Positions 34,889-44,295 of a stretch of 64,000 bases of DNA are shown one piece after another; position 1 is the first letter of the stretch, and every line of letters begins with the position of its first letter. The translations under genes and the position numbers were made by a program. The notes under the pieces are model-generated. The model saw nothing but the letters and a program-made list of their open reading frames with translations. It had not been told where the DNA came from and did no database searches. Location: contig JAHJLV010000044.1 in the NCBI GenBank assembly GCA_018821535.1, forward strand, positions 107,167 through 171,166, read 5' to 3'. The stretch is from Pseudomonadota bacterium (GTDB taxonomy: Bacteria > Desulfobacterota > Desulfobacteria > Desulfobacterales > Desulfobacteraceae).

Positions 34889-36578
34889 CTTTTCGGATAA
34901 TGGCAGTCAGAAGCCATATGCCTAAAAAAGCAGCCGCGGTAAATCCTGCGATTCCGATTACGGAGACACCGAAAAATACAGGGGGAACACGGGAATTGAT
35001 CACCATGGCAGATCCAATGATCAATGCGGCAATAATGATGGAAAAAGAAATCCGGTTGCTGGTTTGATCCTGGGTATGGAGTAATTTATCCAGACCTTGA
35101 ATTTTCATGTTAAAAGAAAGCTGACCGGATTTTGCAAGACGCATGATTTCCTGGATATCTGATGGAAAAATCTGTATCAGTCTGAAAGATTCCCTGGCAA
35201 TGCTGAAAAATTCTTCTGTCAGTCTTGACGGGGAGAATTTCTGGAATTTGGCAGCTTTGACATAGGGGGTTGCGTGGGCCACCATATTAAAATCCGGGTC
35301 CAGTATTTTTGCAATTCCTTCAATGGTGGTGAATGCTTTTATCATCAGAAAGAAATCCGGCGGAATTTTCAGTTTGTAAGCAGCGCATAATTCCAGAAAC
35401 TGGTTTACCATTCTGGCGGTCTGGATGTTTTTTAATGATTTGGACAAATGGGCAGACACAAAAAAAGAAATATCTTTTTCAAGCGCATTCAAGTTGGGTT
35501 GCGTGTCATATTCGCTCAACCGGCAGATCAGTTGTGCACTGTATTTAAAATTGCCGGTGGCAATACTGTGGATCAGGTCGACAAAAAGTTCTCTTGTGGA
35601 TTGATCGACAAAACCTGTCATCCCGAAGTCTATCGGGCAGATACGGTTTTTCTCCAGAATAAAAATATTTCCCGGATGGGGGTCTGCATGGAAAAATCCA
35701 AATTCAAACACCTGCTTCATGATAAAGTCAGCGCCCCTTCGGGTAATTATCCTTCGATCAAGGCCTGCCGCATCTATGGCATCAATATCATTGGCTTTTA
35801 TTCCCTGGATATATTCCATGGTAAGCACCCGCTGGCTGGATTCCGAGGTGTAAACTTCAGGGATATGGATGGTTTTGTCCTTGACAAACTGCAGGGCCAT
35901 TCGTTCCATGTTGGAGGCTTCTATGGAATAATCAATTTCCTTTTCAAGTGCTTTTGCAAATTCCTCTACAATTTTTACCGGGTTAAATATTGCGGCCTCT
36001 TCAATATTGTTTTCCATGATGGATGCCAGGTGATGGATGATTTCAAGATCGATTTCAATGGTCTTTTTTATGCCTGGCCGCTGGATTTTCACAGCCACCA
36101 GTCTTTCAGAACTCAGCCGGGCCCGGTGCACCTGGCCGATGGAAGCGCTGGCAAACGGTTTTTCTTCCATGGACTCAAATATTTCAGAATAGGGTTTCCC
36201 GAATTCGGCTGCAATGATGGTTTTTACATCATCAAAGCTGAATCCGGGAACATGATCCTGCAGTTTTGTCAGCTCATTGAGCAGGTCCAGCGGGATCAGG
36301 TCCGGCCGGGAAGATAATACCTGGCCCATTTTAATAAAGGTGGGTCCAAGTTCTTCAAGCGCCATCCTTATCCGCTGGCTGCTGGAGAGTTTTTCAACCT
36401 TGTCATGGGGGGTGACAAAGGGGATGAGCTGAAGACCGGATTCAATGTACCGGTCGATATTCATGGCGCTGATGATATTTTCAAAGCCATATTTCAAAAT
36501 GATCCCGATGATCTGCTGGTACCGCAGAATATGGCGGTACCGTTTTCCCACCCGGCCAATGTTTTTAATGCTCAGCAT
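34878..36578 (-). CDS. ubiB: UbiB/ABC1 family atypical kinase
   Basis: ATPase/kinase-like protein of the AarF/ABC1/UbiB family, 566 aa, linked to isoprenoid quinone synthesis; anchored by two C-terminal membrane helices (about residues 505-560). The family-specific motif PFASASIGQVHRARL near residue 140 replaces the usual P-loop; later are KIQRP, FFHADPHPGNIFILEKN near residue 300 and PIDFGMTGF. Sulfate reducers make menaquinone, so that pathway is the likely client. It lies 17 bp after a phasin-like gene. Confidence 0.9.
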   Translation of the reverse strand: MLSIKNIGRVGKRYRHILRYQQIIGIILKYGFENIISAMNIDRYIESGLQLIPFVTPHDKVEKLSSSQRIRMALEELGPTFIKMGQVLSSRPDLIPLDLLNELTKLQDHVPGFSFDDVKTIIAAEFGKPYSEIFESMEEKPFASASIGQVHRARLSSERLVAVKIQRPGIKKTIEIDLEIIHHLASIMENNIEEAAIFNPVKIVEEFAKALEKEIDYSIEASNMERMALQFVKDKTIHIPEVYTSESSQRVLTMEYIQGIKANDIDAIDAAGLDRRIITRRGADFIMKQVFEFGFFHADPHPGNIFILEKNRICPIDFGMTGFVDQSTRELFVDLIHSIATGNFKYSAQLICRLSEYDTQPNLNALEKDISFFVSAHLSKSLKNIQTARMVNQFLELCAAYKLKIPPDFFLMIKAFTTIEGIAKILDPDFNMVAHATPYVKAAKFQKFSPSRLTEEFFSIARESFRLIQIFPSDIQEIMRLAKSGQLSFNMKIQGLDKLLHTQDQTSNRISFSIIIAALIIGSAMVINSRVPPVFFGVSVIGIAGFTAAAFLGIWLLTAIIRKGRL

Positions 36579-36595
36579 GAAAAACCCTGGGGTCT

Positions 36596-36898
36596 TTATT
36601 TTTGATCGGACAGTTGTTTTGTCAGTTGGTCAATCCGGTCACTGAGTTTTTTGATATCCGCCTTTGACGGCAGGTCCAGACGGGTCAAAATTTTTTCAAT
36701 GGCGGTTTCAATTTTATGGTCAAGGTCAGTTTTTGCATCTTCATATTTCTGCTGGCATTCTTTTAAAAATTCTTTGGCTTCTTCCTGGTCCATTTTGGAA
36801 TTTTCAGAAAATTCCTTTGCCAGTTCCTCAATTTCCTTTTTGGATCTCAAAGCAAGCCCTACGCCTGTCAACAGACTTTTTTTCAAATAATCAAGCAT
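36596..36898 (-). CDS. Phasin-like coiled-coil protein
   Basis: A 100-aa, highly charged helical protein (KEIEELAKEFSENSKMDQEE, then long heptad-like runs). I chose the ATG at 36898 (MLDYLKKSLLTGVGLAL), preceded by GGAGG; the longer frame from 36961 has no ribosome site. It resembles PhaF/phasin-type or YqiC-like small coiled coils that often precede ubiB homologs; in E. coli a UbiK-type coiled coil helps the Ubi complex, so a similar role beside ubiB is possible. No sequence proof. Confidence 0.65.
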   Translation of the reverse strand: MLDYLKKSLLTGVGLALRSKKEIEELAKEFSENSKMDQEEAKEFLKECQQKYEDAKTDLDHKIETAIEKILTRLDLPSKADIKKLSDRIDQLTKQLSDQK

Positions 36899-36920
36899 GT
36901 GTCCTCCGGTTTTGATCTTA

Positions 36921-38768
36921 TTATTTTGACCCGAAACAGACATCTGAAATATCTTCCACACAGGTGTCCGCTTCTATAATGGCATCCATCTTACCATAGG
37001 CTGCAGGTAAAAGGGTATGAATAAAAAATTTAGCCGAGGCCATCTGTCCTGCGTAAAATGCAATATCCTTGTTCTTTGCCGCTTTTTGTTCAATGAGTTT
37101 GCTTTCAAGGCTTCCGGCTTTTTCCATTAATTTGGGTGCGGCAATGGATGCCCGCCACAGATGCATCCAGGCAAAGGTCACATCTCCTGTGATTTCAAGG
37201 AACGGGTGGGCAAAGGCGTATGCGTTTAATACATTCTCGCTTCGGGTGCGCTGCCCGATAATTCTGGCAAGGTCTTCAAGCCTGGACACGGCATGGGTGA
37301 CCTTTTGAACCAGAACTTCAATGCCGGGAATATTTTTGGCATCATCAATGGTTTTTTTCATCTGATCCATAAAATACTGAAAGCTCTGGCCTTTGTTCAT
37401 GCTCAGTTTCCGGCCGATCAGATCCATTGCCTGTATGCCGTTGGTGCCCTCATAGATCATGAAAATCCGGCAGTCGCGCATCAGCTGTTCCACCGGGTAT
37501 TCACAGATATATCCGTACCCGCCGTACACCTGCACGCCGTGGGAGCAGACTTCAAGGGCCTTGTCCGTGACATATCCTTTGACAATGGGAGTCAGAACCT
37601 CAATCAGGGCAGCCATATTCTGTTTAAGGGGTTCATCTTCTGTGGTGGCAACAATGTCAGAACATTTGCCGTAATAATAGATCAAGGAGCGCATGCCCTC
37701 GGTATATGCTTTCATGTTTAAAAGCTGGCGTTTGACATCCGGGTGGTTGATGATGGTGACATCTTTTGCTTCCGGGTCCTTGCCTGCCAGAAGATGCCTG
37801 CCCTGAACCCTGGTCCTGGCATATTCCAGTGCATACATATATGATGCAGATGCCGATGCAAATCCCTGCATCCCGACAAAGGCGCGGGCTTCATTCATCA
37901 TTTTGAACATTTCAGGCATGCCCTTGTTTTCTTCCCCCAGAAGGGTGCCGATGCATTCTCCTTTTTCTCCCAGGGAAAGGGATGCTGTGGAATTGCCGTG
38001 AAGGCCCATTTTATGTTCAAGGCCAGTGCAGACCACATGGTTGAACTCTCCCAGGCTGCCATCGTCATTGACATGATATTTGGGAACAAGAAATAAAGAA
38101 ATGCCTTTTGTTCCCGCGGGTGCGCCATCTATGCGCGCCAGTACCGGATGGATGATATTGTCACACAGATCGTGGTCTCCGGCAGAAATAAAAATCTTTG
38201 AACCCTGGATGGAATAGGTGCCGTCGGGTTTTTTTATCGCACGGGTGGTGAGTGCGCCGACATCTGATCCGGCCTCAGGTTCTGTCAGCAGCATGGTGCC
38301 GCCCCAGGTGCCGGCAAACATTTTTTTCATATACAGTTTTTTTTGTTTTTCAGTGCCAAAGGCTTCCACCAGCTTGGCAGCCCCGTGGGTCATGCCGTAA
38401 TACAGCATGAAAGACGGATTGGCCCCGACCATGTATTCAAGGGCGGCAGATCCCAAAAGCTTTGGCATTCCCTGGCCACCCACTTCAGGATCATCACACA
38501 TGGCAAGCCATTCTCCCTCACAATACAGTTTCCATGCCCGCTGGAAAGATTCAGGAACCGTGACTTTTCCGTTTTCCAGGGTGCAGCCGGTCTCATCCCC
38601 GTCTTTGAAGGTTGGCAGGATTTCTTTGATTGCCAGGTTTCTGGCTTCCGATATTATCAGGTCGCAGGTTTTTTTATTGAATTCTGCAAATTTTTCATGT
38701 TCTATCATCTGGATCTGTTCATTCAGAACAAAATCCACGTCTCGTCTGTCAGCAATAAGTTGTGCCAT
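36921..38768 (-). CDS. Acyl-CoA dehydrogenase, large (DmdC-like) type
   Basis: FAD-dependent dehydrogenase of 615 aa, longer than the usual 380, with an extra C-terminal helical domain as in 3-(methylthio)propanoyl-CoA dehydrogenase-like and long-chain enzymes. Signature segments are GGTMLLTEPEAGSDVGALTT near residue 150, GSKIFISAGDH near residue 195 and QVYGGYGYICEYPVEQLMRD near residue 430. The substrate is uncertain; beta-oxidation of fatty or aromatic acids fits the organism type. It is the only gene on its strand for 200 bp upstream, with the phasin-like gene 22 bp downstream. Confidence 0.88.
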   Translation of the reverse strand: MAQLIADRRDVDFVLNEQIQMIEHEKFAEFNKKTCDLIISEARNLAIKEILPTFKDGDETGCTLENGKVTVPESFQRAWKLYCEGEWLAMCDDPEVGGQGMPKLLGSAALEYMVGANPSFMLYYGMTHGAAKLVEAFGTEKQKKLYMKKMFAGTWGGTMLLTEPEAGSDVGALTTRAIKKPDGTYSIQGSKIFISAGDHDLCDNIIHPVLARIDGAPAGTKGISLFLVPKYHVNDDGSLGEFNHVVCTGLEHKMGLHGNSTASLSLGEKGECIGTLLGEENKGMPEMFKMMNEARAFVGMQGFASASASYMYALEYARTRVQGRHLLAGKDPEAKDVTIINHPDVKRQLLNMKAYTEGMRSLIYYYGKCSDIVATTEDEPLKQNMAALIEVLTPIVKGYVTDKALEVCSHGVQVYGGYGYICEYPVEQLMRDCRIFMIYEGTNGIQAMDLIGRKLSMNKGQSFQYFMDQMKKTIDDAKNIPGIEVLVQKVTHAVSRLEDLARIIGQRTRSENVLNAYAFAHPFLEITGDVTFAWMHLWRASIAAPKLMEKAGSLESKLIEQKAAKNKDIAFYAGQMASAKFFIHTLLPAAYGKMDAIIEADTCVEDISDVCFGSK

Positions 38769-38967
38769 ATCAATTCCCTTTTTTTTAGTTGGGTTTCAGG
38801 TGTTATTATCCGGATCATACTTTTATTTTCCTAAGCAAAATAAACACGGTTGTCAACTAGTGAACAGGATAAACATTGAATTATTTATTTGTTTTTCCGG
38901 TTCAATTTTCACGGATAAAAGGTATTTATTAGTTTACGAAGAATTTGTCTTGTGATACAGGAGACAG

Positions 38968-39807
38968 ATGGATATTAAATGCTGGGGTTCAAGGGGGTCC
39001 ATCTCCGTATCAGGAAGGCAATACGAGAAGTATGGCGGAGAAACCACCTGTATCGAAATTATTGCCAAATCCGGAGAAACCATCATCATTGATGCCGGTA
39101 CGGGTATGCGTGCATTGGGTAATTCTTTTATTGAAAGAGATATTACCGAATATTATCTTCTGTTTACCCATGTTCACTGGGATCATATTATGGGGTTTGC
39201 CTTTTTCAGGCCTCTGCAGTTCAGTCATGTCGGTATCACCATCCAGGATCGCAAATTTTCAGGCATGACCACCCGAAAGGTGTTGAACAGTCTCATGCAG
39301 GTTCCGTTTTTCCCCATAGGACTTAAGGATCTGCTGGCAGATATAAAATTTGATAAAGCCTTGAACGGAACCTTTAATATCGGCTCGGTAAAAGTGGAAA
39401 CCATTCCCACCAGTCATACCGGAGGGGGACTTGGCTATAAATTCACCGAAGATAACAAATCCTTTGTATTCCTGACAGACAATGAACTGGGGTTTGATCA
39501 TCCTGAAAGCCGGGGATTTGATGCCTATCTGAATTTTTCCCGGGATGCGGACCTGCTGTTTCATGATGGTGAATATACCCAAAGAGAGTATAAACGCAAA
39601 ATCAGCTGGGGCCATTCCTCCATTCCGGATGTGTTGAATCTTGCAATAAAAGCCAATGTAAAAAAACTGGGTCTTTTCCATCTGAATCAGGACAGGACCG
39701 ATGCCCAGATGGATAAAATCATAAAATCCTGCCAGTTGGACTTAAAAAAGAAACAGTCTTCTCTGGACTGCTTTGGAGTCTCCTGTGATTTTGAAATTCA
39801 TCTGTAG
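38968..39807 (+). CDS. MBL-fold phosphodiesterase-like hydrolase
   Basis: 279-aa metal hydrolase starting MDIKCWGSRGSISVSGRQYE, typical of the PhnP/cyclic phosphodiesterase-like branch. The metal motif is THVHWDHIMGF near residue 70, with later ligands in TSHTGGGLGY, FLTDNELGF and LFHDGEYTQRE. The final histidine is in KLGLFHLNQDRTD. Members often sit beside signalling genes in these bacteria, but the substrate is unknown. It is five bases from the MFS gene, so co-transcribed. Confidence 0.82.
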   Translation: MDIKCWGSRGSISVSGRQYEKYGGETTCIEIIAKSGETIIIDAGTGMRALGNSFIERDITEYYLLFTHVHWDHIMGFAFFRPLQFSHVGITIQDRKFSGMTTRKVLNSLMQVPFFPIGLKDLLADIKFDKALNGTFNIGSVKVETIPTSHTGGGLGYKFTEDNKSFVFLTDNELGFDHPESRGFDAYLNFSRDADLLFHDGEYTQREYKRKISWGHSSIPDVLNLAIKANVKKLGLFHLNQDRTDAQMDKIIKSCQLDLKKKQSSLDCFGVSCDFEIHL

Positions 39808-39812
39808 TTCAG

Positions 39813-41120
39813 ATGTGTAATCCTGTTATGTTTTCCCTTAAACAATTAAAATCTGCCTTTTTCCAGATCGCACGGGTCATGCTGTCCTGGAAAATGCTGG
39901 TGATGTTTTTTTTCGGATTTTCATCCGGGTTTCCTTTTTATATTGTCAAAGAAGCCTTGAAGTTCTGGATGATGGATGCCAATGTGGATATCGGCAAAAT
40001 CGGGCTGTTTGCCCTGGCAGGCCTGCCGTATTCTTTTAAATTCGTATGGTCTCCTTTAATGGATGGATTTGTCCCCCCGTTTCTGGGTCGCCGCAGGGGA
40101 TGGATTCTTATGGCACAGATTGGACTTATGGCAGCCATTGCAGCCCTGGGGCAGTTTGATCCAAAGCTGTCCCTGTGGTGGATTGCAGCATTTGCCCTGT
40201 GTGTTAATTTTTTCGGAGCCAGCCAGGATATTGCCCTGGATGCATTCCGGCGGGAGTATCTGACCAGCACGGAGCTGGGATTCGGCACCGGGGTATGGAT
40301 GAATGCCTGGCGTCTGGGAACCTTCGTGTCCATCGGGATGTCTGTTCTGGCAGATTATAATTTTGCCTGGTCCACCATTTTTTTTATGCTTTCCGGTATC
40401 ATGGGGATCGGGGTTGTAACAACACTGCTGGTGCCTGAACCGATCAGGGATCTGACCCCTGTCACCTTCAGCCAGGCCGTGATTGAACCCTTTGTGGAAT
40501 TTTTCCAGCGAACCCGTGCCATATGGGTTCTGGTTTTTATCCTGATGTATAAAATAGGGGACAATATGGCCAGCACCATGACCATTCCTTTTATCGTCAA
40601 AATGGGGTTCAGCAAGGCAGATTATTTTGTCATTGTCAAAGGGGTGGGGATGATGGGCCTTTTCGGCGGAGTGCTTGTGGGCGGTTCCATTATGATCCGC
40701 ATGGGCATAGCCAAGGCACTTTATATCTTCGGGGCGCTGCAGGCCATATCCACGGCCTGTTTTGCATCCTTGAACATTCTGGATCATTCAACTGTTTTCT
40801 GGATGACTTACAGTCAGACACTGCTTGCCGCTATTGTGGCCTTTGAATTTTTTGCTTCCGGAATGGGACAGGCAGCCTATGCCACTTATATGGCCATCCA
40901 GACCAATAAAAAATTTACAGCAACCCAATATGCGCTGCTGACCAGCCTGATGGCACTGCCCGGTAATGTGGTGGCCGCCTCAACCGGGTATATGGCCAAA
41001 TATCTGGGCTGGAATGTGTTTTATTGCATCTGCGCCCTGATTGCCATACCCGGCATACTGATCCTGCTGAAGATCGCCCCCTGGGGTGTGAGCAATGAAA
41101 CACTGGAAGAAGGACGGTGA
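39813..41120 (+). CDS. AmpG-like MFS permease (PAT family)
   Basis: Inner-membrane transporter of up to 435 aa with twelve hydrophobic segments. The N-terminal part FFGFSSGFPFYIVKEALKFW and GLPYSFKFVWSPLMDG is characteristic of AmpG/acetyl-CoA transporter relatives, which import anhydromuropeptides in cell-wall recycling. A second ATG at 39828 (MFSLKQLKS) is an alternative start. No beta-lactamase or ampD gene is nearby. Confidence 0.83.
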   Translation: MCNPVMFSLKQLKSAFFQIARVMLSWKMLVMFFFGFSSGFPFYIVKEALKFWMMDANVDIGKIGLFALAGLPYSFKFVWSPLMDGFVPPFLGRRRGWILMAQIGLMAAIAALGQFDPKLSLWWIAAFALCVNFFGASQDIALDAFRREYLTSTELGFGTGVWMNAWRLGTFVSIGMSVLADYNFAWSTIFFMLSGIMGIGVVTTLLVPEPIRDLTPVTFSQAVIEPFVEFFQRTRAIWVLVFILMYKIGDNMASTMTIPFIVKMGFSKADYFVIVKGVGMMGLFGGVLVGGSIMIRMGIAKALYIFGALQAISTACFASLNILDHSTVFWMTYSQTLLAAIVAFEFFASGMGQAAYATYMAIQTNKKFTATQYALLTSLMALPGNVVAASTGYMAKYLGWNVFYCICALIAIPGILILLKIAPWGVSNETLEEGR

Positions 41121-41147
41121 TTTGAATAGCAGGGCTTTTCAGACAGA

Positions 41148-41951
41148 TCAGAGAAACGGGTTTCCGATATTCTGCTGCAGCCTCTTGTCGATGTTTGCCT
41201 CCATGGGCCGTCCGTAGTAATCATACAGCCGGACTTCCGTCTCCACATTAACGGGCTGTTCCGGATCAAACTCCGGCGCATTTTCAATCTGCTCTTTTTT
41301 CAGATCCACCTCAAATGTTGATTCTGCCCAGTCAATGGATCTGGCCCAGTCCAGGGAAAGCAGCACTTTTTTACCGCCCGGAAACCAGTTGCGGGTATCC
41401 ACGACAACATACCGCAGGGCCCAGCTTTTGTCGTCCACGATAAAATCTTTTACATGGCCGATCTCACCGTCCAACGCTTTGATGTCATAGCCTTTTACCA
41501 CTTTAAAGGATCGAAGATGATTTTCTTTTTTGTTTTCTTTTTTTGAATCGGCCTCTTCGTGCATCTGTGCGGCCAGGACAGCATCCGTGGCAATGGGGAA
41601 GGGTTCACTGCCCCACAGTCCCGGGCCAGACCAGTAATAGGGATAGCCAAAATACTGAAATATCTTTTTTTCATGTTCTCTGGAAACGGTTTCGTGTTCC
41701 AGAGGCGTAGGGCATTCTTCCAGTTTCTGTTTGGAGATATTCAGCAGGATGTGCCGGGTTTTCCAGTCCGCTTTCACGATCATGTGGGGCGAGACAAGCA
41801 CCTGGTGGCCGACCAGCCAGTTTCCGGTGTCTGCCACCATATAGCGGATGGTCCACCACCGGTCGTCAAACAGAAGATCCTTGCATTTTCCGACATCGTC
41901 ATTTTTTGCAAACAGACCATACCCCAGTAGTTGTTCTATGCTTCTGAGCAT
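41148..41951 (-). CDS. Protein with two PRC-barrel domains
   Basis: 267-aa soluble protein made of two repeats: residues about 5-80 (GYGLFAKNDDVGKCKDLLFDD...RYMVADTGNWL) and about 150-225 (GYDIKALDGEIGHVKDFIVDD...RYVVVDTRNWFPGGKKVLL). PRC-barrel proteins of this kind are stress or photosynthesis-reaction-centre H-like and bind other proteins. The exact function is unknown. RBS AGGAGGAAAT at the start. Standalone gene between convergent and co-directional neighbours. Confidence 0.8.
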   Translation of the reverse strand: MLRSIEQLLGYGLFAKNDDVGKCKDLLFDDRWWTIRYMVADTGNWLVGHQVLVSPHMIVKADWKTRHILLNISKQKLEECPTPLEHETVSREHEKKIFQYFGYPYYWSGPGLWGSEPFPIATDAVLAAQMHEEADSKKENKKENHLRSFKVVKGYDIKALDGEIGHVKDFIVDDKSWALRYVVVDTRNWFPGGKKVLLSLDWARSIDWAESTFEVDLKKEQIENAPEFDPEQPVNVETEVRLYDYYGRPMEANIDKRLQQNIGNPFL

Positions 41952-42056
41952 GATTTCCTCCTTTTTATAAGATCAGCCATGGCAGTACAGATATTCCGCT
42001 GCAGAAATCCTGTTGTGGCAGCCTGCAACGGCCACGCCATTTTTTGTTCTGAGTGG

Positions 42057-43391
42057 TTATTTTTTTATATGAGTCTTTGCTTCCTTGAATATCTTGCCGG
42101 AGAACAGGCAGACCGGACAACTGTCCGGTGGCGTATTTCCGTAATGAATATGACCGCACATCCCGCACCGCCATACTTTTTCTCCTTTTTTCAGGGCCGC
42201 ACTGTCCCGGGTCACAGGGATTTCATCCACCGGCGGCATGACAGGGGTGTAACTGCCCAGTGCATGCCCGGCCAGGATAATCCGCTGGACTTCGCTGGTG
42301 CCTTCGTATATCCGGTACAGCCGGATATCCCGGAGCAGTTTTTCAATGGGAAACATCTGGGTGTAACCGTATCCGCCGAATATCTGGAGCGCCTCATCCA
42401 CAACTTCCCATGCAGCTTCAGTGGCATACATTTTGGCAATGGATGCTGATATGGTGGGATCCTGGTTCTGGTCAGATTCCCATGCGGCCTTCCGGACGAG
42501 AAGCCGGGATATCTCCACTTTCTGGTACATCTCGGCGATTTTGAATTGAAGCGCCTGAAAATCAGCCAGCCTGGCATTGAATGCCTTGCGATGTTTTGCA
42601 TACCAGATGGCATGCTCCATGGCGGAACGGGCAGCCCCCACTGCAAATGCGCCAATGGAAGGCCGTGTCCTGGAAAAAGTCTGCATGGCCAGAGCAAAGC
42701 CTTTGCCAGGTTCCGCCAGGACATTTTCTTTGGGTACCCTGACATTTTCAAAAGCCAGGGCAGCTGTATTGGAGCTTCTTTGTCCCATTTTGGGAATGGG
42801 CATACCGGTGCGCACGCCCTTGTATTTTTTTTCCACGACAAAGGCACAGATGCCTTGATGACTGGATTTGGGATCCACCGTGGCAAACACTGTCATGAAA
42901 TCTGCAACACCGGCATTGGTGATCCAGAATTTTGTTCCGTTAAGAATATAATCATCGCCGTCTTTTTTTGCCTGGCAGCGGATGGATGCCACATCCGAGC
43001 CCATGGTGGCTTCTGACGTGGCAAAGCAGATCAGCTTGAATTCATCTGCCATCTGTTTGAGATATTTTTCCTTGGCTGCTGTGTTGTCCGACAGCAGAAT
43101 CGGCTCCATGCCCAGACTGTTATCAAACAAAGACGTTGCAATACCCGGGCAGGCTGCTGCAATCTCCTCTGTGATGATTGTCCCTTCGACAGAGCCATAT
43201 TCTTTCCCGCCGTATTTTTTGGGGATGTTCGTATTGAACAGTCCTTCCTGAAACGCTTTTTCAAGCACATGTAACGGAAGGGTATTGTCTTCATCTGCAG
43301 ACCAGGCTTGGGGAAGCACTTCTTTGAGCGCAAATTTCCGGGCTTTTTTCTGCAATTTTAATTGGGCATCAGATATTTGAAAATTGAGCAC
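42057..43391 (-). CDS. Acyl-CoA dehydrogenase with C-terminal rubredoxin-like domain
   Basis: 444-aa fusion. Residues 1-385 are a standard acyl-CoA dehydrogenase (FATSEATMGSDVASIRCQAK near residue 125, GTKFWITNAGVADF near residue 152, QIFGGYGYTQMFPIEKLLRD near residue 345, YEGTSEVQR near residue 370). After a linker (VTRDSAALKKGEK) comes a rubredoxin-like knot with CGMCGHIHYG and CPVC, at about residues 411-434. Such a domain could bind iron and carry electrons from the flavin directly, in place of electron transfer flavoprotein, or be structural with zinc. The substrate is not known. Confidence 0.87.
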   Translation of the reverse strand: MLNFQISDAQLKLQKKARKFALKEVLPQAWSADEDNTLPLHVLEKAFQEGLFNTNIPKKYGGKEYGSVEGTIITEEIAAACPGIATSLFDNSLGMEPILLSDNTAAKEKYLKQMADEFKLICFATSEATMGSDVASIRCQAKKDGDDYILNGTKFWITNAGVADFMTVFATVDPKSSHQGICAFVVEKKYKGVRTGMPIPKMGQRSSNTAALAFENVRVPKENVLAEPGKGFALAMQTFSRTRPSIGAFAVGAARSAMEHAIWYAKHRKAFNARLADFQALQFKIAEMYQKVEISRLLVRKAAWESDQNQDPTISASIAKMYATEAAWEVVDEALQIFGGYGYTQMFPIEKLLRDIRLYRIYEGTSEVQRIILAGHALGSYTPVMPPVDEIPVTRDSAALKKGEKVWRCGMCGHIHYGNTPPDSCPVCLFSGKIFKEAKTHIKK

Positions 43392-43741
43392 AGCAGCACC
43401 TCCTTTTCTATGGAATGGTATTGGTTGAATATTCTTTGCCCGGCTTGTTTTCCGGCATTTTCGCTGCCGGGGATATGTAAATGTATTGCCGGTCCGCCGT
43501 CCCCAAGGGATGATCTTTTGTCGCTTGGATGGGAGCCGTTGACATGTTCTATATGCTTTGCAAGATCATTCCGGCCGGGACTGGCTCATCGGCCGTCGTT
43601 ATTAAATATGCGTCAATATTGAATATGCGTCAAGATTTATATTTTTTTATAAATGGTTCTTCTTGACATTCCAGTGAGGTTTAAAATAAGAACAAATATA
43701 ATATAAAAAAAACAGACAATTACGTTGTGATGTATAAACTA
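43392..43741. other. Intergenic region before the cassette array, with 17-bp tandem repeat
   Basis: No gene seen. It holds the upstream region of the acyl-CoA dehydrogenase and a tandem 17-bp repeat at 43605-43638 (two copies of AATATGCGTCAA followed by a variable part), which may be an operator. A TTGACA at 43663-43668 and TATAAT at 43697-43702 face the cassette array but are not a well-spaced pair with each other. Confidence 0.5.
43605..43638. repeat. Tandem 17-bp direct repeat
   Basis: Copies at 43605-43621 and 43622-43638 share AATATGCGTCAA and differ at four or fewer later positions. On the minus strand each contains TTGACGCATATT. About 215 bp before the acyl-CoA dehydrogenase start, so possibly a regulator site. 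Confidence 0.6.
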
Positions 43742-43742
43742 G

Positions 43743-44289
43743 TTCGTCAAGAGGATTTAAAAATGTCGTTTCCTCCAAAAATAGTGCATAAAGTATTAAT
43801 AGATTGCAAACGCTCATGTTCAATTTGTCACAAATTCTGTGGAACGAAGATAGAACTTCATCATATTAAACCAGTCTCGGAAGGTGGTGAAGATTCCTAT
43901 GAGAATTGTATACCACTTTGTTTCGACTGCCACTCAGATGTAAGAGCCTATGACGAAAAACATCCAAAAGGTAGAAAATATACAGAATCTGAATTAATAA
44001 TGCATAAAACAAATTGGTATAAACAAGTAAAATCTGAGTTGGAGAATACGGAGTTTGAGCTTCCGCCTCAGGCGAATGATCCCGAATTTAGGGAGTTAAT
44101 GCGTCAATTTTTCGTAAAAAAACATGGTAGAGAGGCAAGTCGAAAAGAAATAGATGAGCTTTTAGCAAAATCTATCATTGAAACTATGGTTGAAAGAGTT
44201 TCATCCGAAAAGTTTGATTCATTTTTTAAAGAATTTGACGAACAAACAAATTTAGGGGGCGCAAAAAAGCCGCGTCCCTGATTTCAACG
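43743..44289 (+). mobile_element. Integron-type gene cassette 1 (HNH gene)
   Basis: The left junction GTTCGTCAA (43742-43750) is the exact reverse complement of TTGACGAAC (44235-44243), the R'' end of an attC-like site that closes at GTTAGCG (44289-44295). This is what an integrated integron cassette should show, since its first bases and its R'' come from one attC in the circular form. 547 bp, one gene. Confidence 0.65.
43763..44281 (+). CDS. HNH endonuclease
   Basis: 172-aa nuclease-like protein. The ATG at 43763 has GAGGA seven bases upstream; the longer frame from 43727 would cross the cassette junction. The HNH fold shows CSICHKFCGTKIELHHIKPVSEGG followed by CIPLCFDCHSDV: two CxxC-type metal knuckles around the central His-His and a final Asp/His. 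The C-terminal 80 residues are helical and of no known family. The target is unknown; a defence or mobile role is plausible as cassette cargo. It is AT-rich compared with neighbours. Confidence 0.82.
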   Translation: MSFPPKIVHKVLIDCKRSCSICHKFCGTKIELHHIKPVSEGGEDSYENCIPLCFDCHSDVRAYDEKHPKGRKYTESELIMHKTNWYKQVKSELENTEFELPPQANDPEFRELMRQFFVKKHGREASRKEIDELLAKSIIETMVERVSSEKFDSFFKEFDEQTNLGGAKKPRP

Positions 44290-44295
44290 TTAGCG
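44237..44295 (+). repeat. attC-like recombination site 1
   Basis: 59-bp imperfect hairpin: R'' GACGAAC, 4-nt spacer, AAAT, AGGGGgCGC pairing with GCGTCCCT (one extrahelical G at 44259), ATTT, 4-nt spacer, R' GTTAGCG. Equal spacers and an extrahelical base are typical of attC. It overlaps the 3' end of the HNH gene. Confidence 0.6.

Noticed and set aside
35448..36317. 289-aa plus-strand frame opposite ubiB
   Set aside because: Lies wholly antisense to conserved kinase motifs; no ribosome site or family signature.
40056..40787. 243-aa minus-strand frame opposite the AmpG-like permease
   Set aside because: His- and Pro-rich antisense reading of hydrophobic helices; not a real protein by composition.
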